Source: an uncultured Prevotella sp. (lineage in GTDB: Bacteria > Bacteroidota > Bacteroidia > Bacteroidales > Bacteroidaceae). From it: 64,000 bases of DNA. The notes under the pieces are model-generated. The model ran no database searches and was not told where the DNA came from. It saw only the letters and a program-made list of their open reading frames with translations. The stretch covers positions 1 to 64,000 of the forward strand of contig CAMJGE010000004.1 of NCBI GenBank assembly GCA_946405145.1. The letters are read 5' to 3'. The position numbers and the translations under genes were made by a program. Positions within the stretch are counted from its first letter, which is position 1. Each line of letters begins with the position of its first letter. Positions 17,113 to 24,882 of the stretch are shown here, one piece after another.

Positions 17113-17429
17113 CCTATAATTAAAAGGGTTGAGGTATAGATAAACATATCCGTCGTCTTCAACCAGAACGTGTCGGCAAAACGCACACCATTCGTCATGA
17201 CAGGCGACGAAGAACCCAGAAGGAAGGTGACCACCAGGCACACCACCAATCCTATAGCCACACACCAGCCAATACGGCCAGCAGGCACACCATTGACAAT
17301 ATCGTCGCCTTTCCGTCTGCTACGGAGCGTATGCCACACTGACCAACCAGTCACTGCTAAGGCAACAACCAACATCAGGTACATCAGTCCCAACATCAGA
17401 TCTGCGAAGAAAGGCGATACGATATTCAT
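17073..17429 (-). CDS. Small membrane protein of the exbBD operon
   Basis: 118 residues, three predicted membrane helices (about 8-28, 52-70 and 92-112) and short loops. I recognise no catalytic motif. Similar small membrane proteins often lie between exbB and exbD in Bacteroidetes, so an accessory role in the ExbBD-TonB motor is likely by context. ATG overlaps the exbB stop (17426-17429). Confidence 0.7.
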   Translation of the reverse strand: MNIVSPFFADLMLGLMYLMLVVALAVTGWSVWHTLRSRRKGDDIVNGVPAGRIGWCVAIGLVVCLVVTFLLGSSSPVMTNGVRFADTFWLKTTDMFIYTSTLLIIGCFVSAIVSKFRS

Positions 17430-18253
17430 GCTTTCTTGTTTTTATAAACGGTAATCATGTCCAACAGCGTAATAGCCGACTCCTCCATCTGCGCTGTCAG
17501 GCGCTCAATCTTTGAAAGGATATAGCTATAGAACAACTGCAGGATCAGTGCCACCACGATACCAAAGATCGTTGTGATCAGTGCCACCTTCATACCTTGA
17601 GCCACGATAGTAGGACCAATATCACCAGCCTGCTGAATCTGATCGAAGGCCATCACCATACCAATGACAGTACCAAGGAATCCCAATGAGGGCGCCATCG
17701 CAATGAACAGCTTGATCCACGAACAGCCTTTCTCCAGGTTAGCAGCTTGCAAGCCGCCAAAGTTCGTAATGCTGCGCTCAATGGCATCCATAGGCTGATT
17801 GATATGCAAGAGTCCCTGATAGCAAACGCTCGCCACTGGACCACGGGTGTTTCGGCAAAGTGTCTTGGCACCTTCCACATCATCAGCCTGTAAGCGATGC
17901 TCAATATCCTCCATCAGCTTACGGGCTTTGATCTCTGACAGCGTCAGATAGATGATTCGTTCAATACAGAAGGCCAATCCCAGCACCAGAGCCAGGGCCA
18001 CTAACGACATAAAGCCTACATTACCATCAATAAACTTTGTTTTCAACTGCTTATGAAAGCCACCCTCCTCTGCCTCTGCATCAAGGTCATCCGTCAGCAT
18101 CATCTCTGAAGCCAACGAATCACTCATAACAGTAGCCGATGCAGTCGTATCTGCAACAAGCACAGTATCTTGCTTAGACCTTTCTTGGGCTATGGCTGTT
18201 TGCGTACCAAGAAGCAAACAAATCAGTGAAAACAGAATAATCAGTCTTTTCAT
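17426..18253 (-). CDS. exbB: ExbB/MotA/TolQ-family proton channel
   Basis: 275 residues. Signal-like start (1-22), an acidic periplasmic stretch unusual for Escherichia coli ExbB but common in Bacteroidetes, then helices at about 78-98, 180-205 and 218-245. Conserved GFLGTVIGMVMAFDQI and ALITTIFGIVVAL mark the proton-channel helices. It pairs with the two ExbD proteins downstream. Its ATG lies only 17 nt after the 3' end of tRNA-Ser on the same strand, with no promoter between, so the transcript probably starts upstream of the tRNA. Confidence 0.93.
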   Translation of the reverse strand: MKRLIILFSLICLLLGTQTAIAQERSKQDTVLVADTTASATVMSDSLASEMMLTDDLDAEAEEGGFHKQLKTKFIDGNVGFMSLVALALVLGLAFCIERIIYLTLSEIKARKLMEDIEHRLQADDVEGAKTLCRNTRGPVASVCYQGLLHINQPMDAIERSITNFGGLQAANLEKGCSWIKLFIAMAPSLGFLGTVIGMVMAFDQIQQAGDIGPTIVAQGMKVALITTIFGIVVALILQLFYSYILSKIERLTAQMEESAITLLDMITVYKNKKA

Positions 18254-18270
18254 AACTTATCAATATTCTG

Positions 18271-18358
18271 CGGAGAGAACAGGATTCGAACCTGCGAACC
18301 GGTTTTGCCGGTTACACGCTTTCCAGGCGTGCCTCTTCAACCACTCGAGCACCTCTCC
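18271..18358 (-). tRNA. tRNA-Ser (anticodon GGA)
   Basis: 88-nt class II tRNA on the minus strand. Acceptor stem GGAGAGG pairs with the 3' CTCTCC side; the anticodon stem CACGC/GCGTG encloses CTGGAAA, giving anticodon GGA (reads UCC and UCU). A long variable arm (ACCGG...CCGGT) and the T arm GGTTCGAATCC are complete. Discriminator is G and the terminal CCA is not encoded, which fits the CCA-adding enzyme encoded at 36525. exbB follows 17 nt downstream. Confidence 0.97.
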
Positions 18359-18374
18359 TTGCGTTTTTGTGAAT

Positions 18375-18383
18375 GCAAAGGTA
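18375..18383 (-). promoter_or_regulatory. -7 element upstream of tRNA-Ser
   Basis: Minus-strand TACCTTTG (complement of 18376-18383), 17 nt before the tRNA 5' end. No TTTG is visible at the usual -33 spacing. It is the only promoter-like element between tatD and exbB, so it probably serves both the tRNA and the exbB operon. Confidence 0.6.
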
Positions 18384-18408
18384 GTGCTTTTACCGCACAT
18401 TCTATGGA

Positions 18409-19188
18409 TTATAGGGTTATATTTAATATTTTTTCGCAGTTCAAGTTGGTCTGGTTGGCTATCGTCTCTGCATCCACGCCATAAGCCTCTGCCAACCGTT
18501 GCAGGACATGAGCCACAAAAGCAGGCTCATTACGCTGTCCGCGCATGGGTACCGGCGCCATATAAGGTGCATCTGTCTCCAGCACGATCCTACTCAGAGG
18601 GACACAGGCTGGAAGCACTTCCGGAAGGTGGGATTTCTTGAAAGTCAGCACCCCGCCCACACCTAATACGAATCGTTCAAACTGCAGGAGTTCTCTGGCT
18701 TCCTGCTCATTACCTGTGAAACAATGGAACACGCCGCCAGGCAAATCGGCTTTGTAACGTTTCAGGATGGCTACCAGCTCATGCTGAGCTTTCCGGCAAT
18801 GGATCATCAACGGCAGCTGGAACTCGACAGCCCATTTCACCTGTTCCTCAAAAGCCGCCAACTGTGCCTGTTCAAACTCCCGACTCCAATAAAAGTCAAG
18901 TCCCACTTCACCTACTGCAACAACCTGGGCACCAATAAGTTTTTCTTTTATCTGAGCTAAGACAGTTTGCCAGTCTTCTTTCACCTCCTCAGGATGAAGT
19001 CCCAGCATCGGATAGCAATAGCCAGGATACCTTCTGCACAGCTCCAGCACAGTGTCACACGAAGGCAGGTCGATACCAGGAATACCAATAGCTCCTACCC
19101 CAGCCTCCTGGGCACGAGTGACAACAGCTTCGAGATCCTCGGCGAACTCTTCGCCGTCAAGATGACAATGGGTATCAATGAATCTCAT
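18409..19188 (-). CDS. tatD: TatD-family metal-dependent deoxyribonuclease
   Basis: 259-residue TIM-barrel hydrolase. Metal ligands are visible in FIDTHCHLD at the start, VGEVGLDFYW near residue 92, MIHCRKA, VFHCFTG and LETDAPY near residue 203. TatD enzymes are Mg-dependent 3'-5' DNases or deacylases. ATG at 19186-19188; it overlaps the upstream stop by one base (TGATG). Third gene after tonB and the prenyl synthase. Confidence 0.93.
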   Translation of the reverse strand: MRFIDTHCHLDGEEFAEDLEAVVTRAQEAGVGAIGIPGIDLPSCDTVLELCRRYPGYCYPMLGLHPEEVKEDWQTVLAQIKEKLIGAQVVAVGEVGLDFYWSREFEQAQLAAFEEQVKWAVEFQLPLMIHCRKAQHELVAILKRYKADLPGGVFHCFTGNEQEARELLQFERFVLGVGGVLTFKKSHLPEVLPACVPLSRIVLETDAPYMAPVPMRGQRNEPAFVAHVLQRLAEAYGVDAETIANQTNLNCEKILNITL

Positions 19189-20162
19189 CAACTCTCACGG
19201 GTCATCATCTCGGCAGCGTAGGCTTTCAACTCGCTTTTACGCTCTTCAGGTACATTGACCTTTGCCAGATACTCCAAACCACGGTTATAATACTCGTCCA
19301 TCTTGCGCTCACACAGCTCACGGATGCCTATCTCGTCATAGAGTTTCGTGACAGCTGCCACTTTCTCATTGCGATCGAAATCCTTTGCCGCAATCCAGCG
19401 CTGCAGCTCCTTACGCTGTGCCTCATTGGCAAGATTCAGCGCATTGATCAGCATATAGGTTTTCTTATTAGAGGTGATATCACCACCAATATTCTTTCCA
19501 AACACCTTGGGATCACCATACACATCCAACAGGTCGTCCTGAAGCTGGAATGCCAGTCCTATCTGCTCACCGAATTTATAAAGATTCTCCTGATCCTCCA
19601 TAGATGCGCCTGCCAGGATAGCACCGATCTTCACGGCACAGGCAATCAGCACACTGGTCTTCAGCCGGATCATCTCAATATAGTCTTCTTCCTTGACATC
19701 ATCACGTGTCTCGTATTCCACGTCGAGCTGCTGTCCCTCTCCCACCTCATAGGTTGTGATCAGGAAAGTGCGGAACACGTCCTTTACCTTATCCACCTCG
19801 CAGTCTTCGATGCGCTCGAAAGCCTGCAGAAGCATCGTATCACCTGAAAGAATAGCCTGATTGGGGTTCCAGCGCTTGTGCACTGTCTCATGTCCACGAC
19901 GCATGTCTGCATTGTCCATCAGATCATCGTGCAACAGCGTGAAGTTATGGTAGGTTTCCAGTCCGATGGCTTGGTTCATGATCCGCTCCGGATCATCCTT
20001 GTAGAGGTTATAGGTCAATAACATCAGTACCGGGCGGACACGCTTGCCGCCAATAGCGAGCACATACTTGATAGGCTCATACAGACTAAAAGGCGGACGA
20101 TCATAAACCAGACCGTCAAGTGCCTCATTCACTTTCTTAAGTAATACTTCTGATTGATACAT
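19188..20162 (-). CDS. Polyprenyl (farnesyl/geranylgeranyl-type) diphosphate synthase
   Basis: 324 residues, all-helical trans-prenyl transferase. First aspartate-rich motif DDLMDNADMRRG at about 79-90 and second motif QLQDDLLDVYGD at about 208-219, plus GGKRVRP for pyrophosphate binding at 38-44. It elongates isoprenoid diphosphates for quinone or carrier lipids. In the position just before the first motif there is Thr-Leu-Leu-His, small enough not to dictate a short product; chain length cannot be settled by reading. Lies 9 nt after tonB and overlaps tatD. Confidence 0.93.
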   Translation of the reverse strand: MYQSEVLLKKVNEALDGLVYDRPPFSLYEPIKYVLAIGGKRVRPVLMLLTYNLYKDDPERIMNQAIGLETYHNFTLLHDDLMDNADMRRGHETVHKRWNPNQAILSGDTMLLQAFERIEDCEVDKVKDVFRTFLITTYEVGEGQQLDVEYETRDDVKEEDYIEMIRLKTSVLIACAVKIGAILAGASMEDQENLYKFGEQIGLAFQLQDDLLDVYGDPKVFGKNIGGDITSNKKTYMLINALNLANEAQRKELQRWIAAKDFDRNEKVAAVTKLYDEIGIRELCERKMDEYYNRGLEYLAKVNVPEERKSELKAYAAEMMTRES

Positions 20163-20171
20163 ATTTCTTTC

Positions 20172-20870
20172 TTATAGATTAAACACGATTGGTATGCAGA
20201 CCTTGGTACGACAAGGCTTCGCATTCATCACGCCAGCCTGCCATTTCGGCATCATCTTCAGCACACGCAGCACCTCACGGTCGCAAGATGCCTCCAGGTG
20301 TTCCGTCAGTTCCAGGTCGCTCACGCTGCCGTCTGTATTCACGACAAACTGGGCCACCACCTTTCCCCTGATCTGCTTCCGCTGGGCTGATGGAGGGTAT
20401 TTCAGATTCCTTGTCAGCCACTTCATAAACTCCGAGGCTCCTCCAGGGAACTGAGGCAGATCCTCCACCACACGGAAATCCACTGGCTCGTCATACATAT
20501 CCACCACCTCAGGTTTATCCTTTTCCTCAGCCTCCTTCTGATCTTTCTGCTCCTCCGGGCGTTCCACGGGCTCTGGCTCGAAAGTCAAGTCCACATCGTC
20601 ATCCACCAGTCGCAGCTGCTCTGACTTGGGTTGCTCCACCTTTGGCTCCTGAGGCAGCATCATGGGAATCTCATCTTTATCACGTTTGAGTGGAGAGAGT
20701 TCCATCTCAGCCTCCAAGTCGTCATCCACCTCAAAGAATGCCCAGCCACTGTCATTGCTGTTCCATTCCAAGGCAACAAACAAGGCTGCAAGTACAACGA
20801 TCAATCCCACGAGGAATCCTTGCACTCGCATGCTCTCTATATCTGCCTCACGACTTTTCTTGACTTCCAT
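20172..20870 (-). CDS. tonB: TonB-family energy transducer
   Basis: 232 residues: one N-terminal membrane helix (about 17-35), an acidic Glu/Pro/Lys linker that spans the periplasm, and the C-terminal TonB domain from about 145 (LPQFPGGASEFMKWLTRNL, KVVAQFVVNTDGSVSDLEL). Transmits ExbBD energy to outer membrane receptors such as the one at 1-470. It leads an operon with a prenyl synthase and tatD; a -7 element (20911-20919) lies 40 nt upstream. Confidence 0.93.
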   Translation of the reverse strand: MEVKKSREADIESMRVQGFLVGLIVVLAALFVALEWNSNDSGWAFFEVDDDLEAEMELSPLKRDKDEIPMMLPQEPKVEQPKSEQLRLVDDDVDLTFEPEPVERPEEQKDQKEAEEKDKPEVVDMYDEPVDFRVVEDLPQFPGGASEFMKWLTRNLKYPPSAQRKQIRGKVVAQFVVNTDGSVSDLELTEHLEASCDREVLRVLKMMPKWQAGVMNAKPCRTKVCIPIVFNL

Positions 20871-20910
20871 AATAAATCCGGCATTCTGCCGTTATATCTT
20901 CAAATCGGAT

Positions 20911-20919
20911 GCAAAGATA
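20911..20919 (-). promoter_or_regulatory. -7 element of the tonB operon
   Basis: Minus-strand TATCTTTG (complement of 20912-20919), 41 nt before the tonB ATG. No clear -33 TTTG, since an A-rich stretch follows. On the opposite strand TAATTTTG at 20993-21000 lies 14 nt before porQ, so the 144-bp gap carries divergent promoters. Confidence 0.55.
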
Positions 20920-21014
20920 TAAAAAAGAAGTGAAAAGTAAAAAGGTAAAAGTGAAAAGGTTAAGAAATTAAGAATTATTTCGTAATTTTGCGCCCAACTT
21001 AAGAGATTTAGGAG

Positions 21015-22022
21015 ATGAAAAGTGATAAAGTAAGCATCAAAGCGTCATTCAAGAGCAGAGCCGACAGTCATCAGCTCCTGCGCTTGTGGCTCCTTCTCCT
21101 CATCTCTCATCTTTCCATCCTTTCTGCCCTCTCTCAGGAGAGCACCACCTCCTACAATTTCCTCCGATTGCCAGTCAGTGCCCATGTGGCAGCTGTCGGA
21201 GGCGACAACATCACACTGACCGATGACGACCCCTCGCTGATTTTCCATAACCCTGCCTTAATCAATGGTGTCAGCGACAAGAGCATCAACCTCAACTTCA
21301 TGGCATTCATGCAAGGGTCCAAGACTGCCAGCGCCGCCTTCATGAAGGGAGCAGGCGACAGAGGAACCTGGGGTGTCACGGCTCAATACATGGACTATGG
21401 CAGCATGAAGGAGACCACGCCGGAAGGACAGGAACTGGGCACCTTCTCGGCGCGTGACATTGCCGTTGGCGGCACCTTTGCATACGCATTTACTAACGAA
21501 TTCAACGGTGGCATCACAGCCAAGTTCATCACCTCCTACATCGCCGGATACAACGCTTTGGCAGTAGCAGTTGATTTAGGACTCAACTATTTCGACGAAG
21601 AGCGTGACTTCAGTCTTTCGGCAGTAGCACGCAATCTGGGCGGACAGGTGAAAGCCTACGACGAACAGTTTGAACGCATCCCCCTTGATCTGCAGGTAGG
21701 TGCCTCCAAGCGCATCGGACAGTCGCCCTTCCGACTCTCTGCCACACTCAGTCGGCTCAACGATTGGAGCGAGGGTTTCGGACATCATATCGCCGTGGGA
21801 GCCGACATACTCTTAGGGCAAAACATCTATATCGCTGCGGGATACAACTTTCGCAGAGCCAGCCAGATGAAAATTAGCGACACAGAGGGAGACTCTTCCC
21901 ACGGGGCAGGTTTCTCTGCCGGAGCAGGTCTTCAGCTAGAGCGTTTCAAGCTCCATGTGGCTTATGGCAAGTATCACGTCAGCGCATCATCCATTCTGAT
22001 CAATTTATCTTACGCATTATGA
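21015..22022 (+). CDS. porQ: Type IX secretion system protein PorQ
   Basis: 335 residues with a long basic start and a signal sequence (about 22-41). The mature barrel begins [18 protein letters not shown], followed by [12 protein letters not shown], which are hallmarks of PorQ, an outer membrane beta-barrel of the FadL-like group that helps anchor and pass cargo in the type IX secretion system. The repeated 'GGITAKF' and '[10 protein letters not shown]' strands fit a barrel. An AGGAG lies just before the ATG. The stop overlaps cmk by ATGA, so the two are coupled. Confidence 0.9.
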   Translation: MKSDKVSIKASFKSRADSHQLLRLWLLLLISHLSILSALSQESTTSYNFLRLPVSAHVAAVGGDNITLTDDDPSLIFHNPALINGVSDKSINLNFMAFMQGSKTASAAFMKGAGDRGTWGVTAQYMDYGSMKETTPEGQELGTFSARDIAVGGTFAYAFTNEFNGGITAKFITSYIAGYNALAVAVDLGLNYFDEERDFSLSAVARNLGGQVKAYDEQFERIPLDLQVGASKRIGQSPFRLSATLSRLNDWSEGFGHHIAVGADILLGQNIYIAAGYNFRRASQMKISDTEGDSSHGAGFSAGAGLQLERFKLHVAYGKYHVSASSILINLSYAL

Positions 22023-22711
22023 AAAAAATAACTATTGCAATCGATGGCCACAGCTCTTGCGGAAAGAGCACGATGGCTAAGGACCTGGCCCGCGAGGTGG
22101 GCTACGTCTATGTAGATACAGGCGCCATGTATCGCTCAGTCACCCTTTATGCCCTTCAGCACAACCTCTTCAATGCCGACGGGAGCGTGAAGACCACTGA
22201 GTTGGAACAGGAGATGCCCAATATCCAGATCAGTTTCAAGATCAATCCCGCCACAGGGCGCCCTGACACCTATTTAAATAATGTGCGCGTGGAAGACGAG
22301 ATCCGTTCGCTGGAGGTGAGCAGCCATGTCAGTCCCATCGCCGCTGTCGGCTTCGTACGTACAGCGATGGTAGCCCAGCAGCAACAGATGGGCAAGGACA
22401 AGGGTGTGGTAATGGATGGTCGTGATATCGGTACCACCGTCTTCCCTGATGCCGAACTGAAGATCTTCGTCACTGCCAGTGCGGAGGTGCGTGCCCAGCG
22501 TCGTTTCGACGAGCTGAAGGCCAAGGGCATGCCGGCAGACTACGACGACATCCTGAAGAATGTGCAGGAGCGTGATTATATTGACTCCCATCGTGAGGTG
22601 AGTCCACTGCGCAAGGCCGATGATGCCATCGAGCTCGACAACTCCCACATGACCATTCCAGAACAGAAACAATGGCTGCTGGATCGCTTCAACGAGCGTA
22701 CAGCGCAATAA
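22019..22711 (+). CDS. cmk: Cytidylate kinase
   Basis: 230 residues. Phosphorylates CMP and dCMP. P-loop [17 protein letters not shown] at about 8-24, [12 protein letters not shown] substrate-binding segment, [13 protein letters not shown] near residue 132 and [19 protein letters not shown] near the C-terminus are all typical. ATG overlaps the porQ stop. No linked rpsA gene is seen here. Confidence 0.96.
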   Translation: MKKITIAIDGHSSCGKSTMAKDLAREVGYVYVDTGAMYRSVTLYALQHNLFNADGSVKTTELEQEMPNIQISFKINPATGRPDTYLNNVRVEDEIRSLEVSSHVSPIAAVGFVRTAMVAQQQQMGKDKGVVMDGRDIGTTVFPDAELKIFVTASAEVRAQRRFDELKAKGMPADYDDILKNVQERDYIDSHREVSPLRKADDAIELDNSHMTIPEQKQWLLDRFNERTAQ

Positions 22712-22742
22712 TTTTGTTCCATTTACGTAATTTTCTCGTCAT

Positions 22743-22776
22743 TTTGGCAGTTTTATTGTTTTTTTTACTACCTTTG
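22743..22776 (+). promoter_or_regulatory. Promoter of the FadL-like gene
   Basis: TTTG at 22743-22746 and TACCTTTG at 22769-22776 with a 22-bp spacer, slightly longer than the usual 19-21. About 32 nt separate the -7 from the ATG. Confidence 0.65.
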
Positions 22777-22808
22777 CACCCGCAAACCATTAGAACTGAT
22801 TCAAAAAG

Positions 22809-24164
22809 ATGAGAAAATTACTCTTTACAGCATTACTGTCACTCGCCACAGTAAGTTCTGTCCATGCAGGTGGACTGATGACCAACACCAACTATCACAT
22901 AGCTTTCGACCGTATGTTTGCACGTGGTGCCAGCACTGAGATCGACGCTGCTTACTCCAACCCCGCAGGTCTGGCATGGGGGCACGAGGGATTCCAGCTC
23001 TCACTCAACTTCCAGAAGCCTTGGCAACATCGTGACATCGACACGAGCATTCCAGGATACCTTGGTTCCAACTTCGAGAAGAAATACAACGGTGTGGCAT
23101 CAGCCCCCATCGTACCAGCCCTCTTCGCTGCCTATAAGAAAGAGATGTGGGCCTTCTCAGCCATGATCGGCATCGTGGGTAGCGGCGGATTCGTGAAGTA
23201 CGACGAGGGTATCCCCATGTTCGAGGTGCCCATCCGCGCCATGCTGGCTCAAAGCGGTATCACACCCGACAAATATGATTACAGCGCCAACATGAAGGGC
23301 AAGCAGTATATCTACGGCGGACAGTTTAACATCACCCGCAAGATCAACGACAACTTCTCTGCTGCCGTTGGTATCCGTGCCAACTACTACGACGGCTACA
23401 GCCGTGGTTTCGTGAATGCCAACATGGGTGGCGCAGACCTTATCGACCTGCAGCTCGACTGCATCCAGCGCGGCTGGGGCTTCGCACCTATCTTCAGCTT
23501 CGATTACCACGACGATCGTCTGACCATCAGTGCCCGTTATGAGTTCCGTACAAAACTCGCCACAGATAACGACACCCGCACACTCACGGCACGTATCAAG
23601 AATGCCGACCCCGCCACCGCCACTGTCATGCCTTACATCGAGGGCGACTTGGCACTCCAGCAGTTTGGCGACAAGGTGGCAGCCTACAAGGATGGGGCAG
23701 AGACACGTTACGACATGCCATCACTGCTCGCAATAGCTGTCGGCTACGAATTCACCCCACGCCTTCGCGCTGCGCTGGAATACCACTTCTTCGACGACAA
23801 GCATGCCAAGATGGCAAACGACAGACAGAAGACATTGAAGCACGGCACACACGAGATCCTCGCTGGTATAGAGTACGACATCAACGAGAAGTTCACCATC
23901 AGCTGTGGTGGTCAGCGCACCGACTACGGTCTGTCCGACGAGTATCAGCAGAACACCTCCTTTGCCTGCGACAGCTACAGTCTCGGACTGGGCGGCGCCT
24001 GGAACATCAACCAGAAGATGCGCCTCAACGTCAGCTACTTCTGCAGTCTCTACTCCGACTACACCAAGCAGCAGGACAAGTATATGGGCACGCCCTATAC
24101 AGGAACCGAGACCTACAGCCGCACCAACCACGTGATCGGCATCGGTCTCGATTATAAGTTCTGA
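22809..24164 (+). CDS. FadL/OmpP1/TodX-type outer membrane protein
   Basis: 451 residues, signal peptide 1-20 (cleaved after VHA). The mature N-terminus (GGLMTNTNYHIAFDRMFARG, then DAAYSNPAGLAWG) has the hatch-like start and 'NPAG' motif of FadL-family barrels that take up hydrophobic compounds. Many amphipathic strands follow and the last residues (HVIGIGLDYKF) end in Phe as outer membrane barrels do. Substrate unknown: fatty acids or other lipophiles are typical. Single gene with its own promoter. Confidence 0.85.
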   Translation: MRKLLFTALLSLATVSSVHAGGLMTNTNYHIAFDRMFARGASTEIDAAYSNPAGLAWGHEGFQLSLNFQKPWQHRDIDTSIPGYLGSNFEKKYNGVASAPIVPALFAAYKKEMWAFSAMIGIVGSGGFVKYDEGIPMFEVPIRAMLAQSGITPDKYDYSANMKGKQYIYGGQFNITRKINDNFSAAVGIRANYYDGYSRGFVNANMGGADLIDLQLDCIQRGWGFAPIFSFDYHDDRLTISARYEFRTKLATDNDTRTLTARIKNADPATATVMPYIEGDLALQQFGDKVAAYKDGAETRYDMPSLLAIAVGYEFTPRLRAALEYHFFDDKHAKMANDRQKTLKHGTHEILAGIEYDINEKFTISCGGQRTDYGLSDEYQQNTSFACDSYSLGLGGAWNINQKMRLNVSYFCSLYSDYTKQQDKYMGTPYTGTETYSRTNHVIGIGLDYKF

Positions 24165-24181
24165 CCCCCAAAAACTACATA

Positions 24182-24231
24182 GAATTCTTGAAGAATTCGA
24201 AGGGAATTCTTCAAGAATTCACATTGAATTA
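24182..24231. repeat. 11-bp-period GAATTC array, forming a 17-bp inverted repeat
   Basis: GAATTC occurs at 24182, 24193, 24204 and 24215, and GAATTA at 24226: five starts spaced exactly 11 bp. Within it, 24182-24198 and 24204-24220 are a perfect 17-bp inverted repeat with a 5-base loop. No U-run follows, so it is not a standard terminator. It starts 17 nt after the stop of the FadL-like gene. Confidence 0.85.
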
Positions 24232-24349
24232 TGGCACTATTCTAAATTTTCCTTGAAACCCGCTCTTCACTCAATTTGGGCGTTTTCCACGTAAACGAAG
24301 GTTAAAAACGTTATATTTTCATAAATCAAAGCTCCAAAAAGCCGGTTTT

Positions 24350-24367
24350 GTGATTACATGTAATCAC
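24350..24367. promoter_or_regulatory. Perfect 18-bp palindrome, operator-like
   Basis: GTGATTACATGTAATCAC reads the same on both strands. It lies 21 bp upstream of a plus-strand -7 element (24389-24396), the position expected for a dimeric repressor or activator site. No plus-strand gene follows, so the target is uncertain. Confidence 0.6.
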
Positions 24368-24388
24368 GAAAGTCACTTCGGTTTTTCG

Positions 24389-24396
24389 TAACTTTG
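24389..24396 (+). promoter_or_regulatory. Orphan -7 element pointing into the 3' end of folK
   Basis: TAACTTTG followed by C, a good Bacteroidetes -7 match, facing plus. Transcription from here would run antisense to folK, where no credible plus-strand protein exists. It may be a leftover promoter or drive a non-coding RNA. Confidence 0.45.
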
Positions 24397-24443
24397 CAAC
24401 TGCGTTGCCGTCCCTTGGGAACCCCGTTACAAGCCGCCGACTT

Positions 24444-24872
24444 TCAGTCCGCAGCGGTGATTTCGTTCAGGGGTTTCATCACGAAATCACGTTGTTGCAT
24501 CAGGGGATGAGGGATCTTCAGGTCGGGTTCGTCGATGATCAGGTCGTCGTAAAGCAGGATGTCGATATCTATCGGACGATCGTGATAGCGGGTGGTCTTG
24601 TTGCGGATGGTGGCATGACGCTGGCTCTTGCCTAACTCGCGCTCTATCTGCTGCGTGGTCTGCAATACCTGGCGGGGCGTGAGCGATGTCTCACAACAAA
24701 TGACAGCATTGAGGAAGCTGTTTGCTGACTCAAAGCCCCAGGGCTCAGACGAAACAAGAGAGGACTGGCGAACAACCAGTCCTACTCTTTCGCCTATCAG
24801 CGTGATCGCTTTGCGAATATGATCTTCCTTATCACCGAGATTGCTTCCCAGTCCTAAATAGACCTCACTCAC
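24444..24872 (-). CDS. folK: 2-amino-4-hydroxy-6-hydroxymethyldihydropteridine pyrophosphokinase
   Basis: 142 residues. Transfers pyrophosphate from ATP to the pterin made by FolB. Signature parts are VYLGLGSNLGD near the start, PWGFES, FLNAV, RYHDRPIDIDILLYDD (metal-binding aspartates) and IPHPLMQQRDFV. The start is GTG (24870-24872); no ATG is available in frame between this and the queA stop. It lies 10 nt downstream of queA, last gene of the ftsX-to-folK operon. Confidence 0.95.
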   Translation of the reverse strand: MSEVYLGLGSNLGDKEDHIRKAITLIGERVGLVVRQSSLVSSEPWGFESANSFLNAVICCETSLTPRQVLQTTQQIERELGKSQRHATIRNKTTRYHDRPIDIDILLYDDLIIDEPDLKIPHPLMQQRDFVMKPLNEITAAD

Positions 24873-24882
24873 AACAGATGCT

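Noticed and set aside
17110..17265. Upstream extension of the first exbD gene by 51 codons
   Set aside because: The extension reads through the small membrane gene in another frame; ExbD homologues begin at the basic MFRKRYRQ segment.
24405..24635. A plus-strand frame just behind the orphan -7 element
   Set aside because: It is the complement of folK and has no protein-like pattern; if transcribed, an antisense RNA is likelier than a protein.
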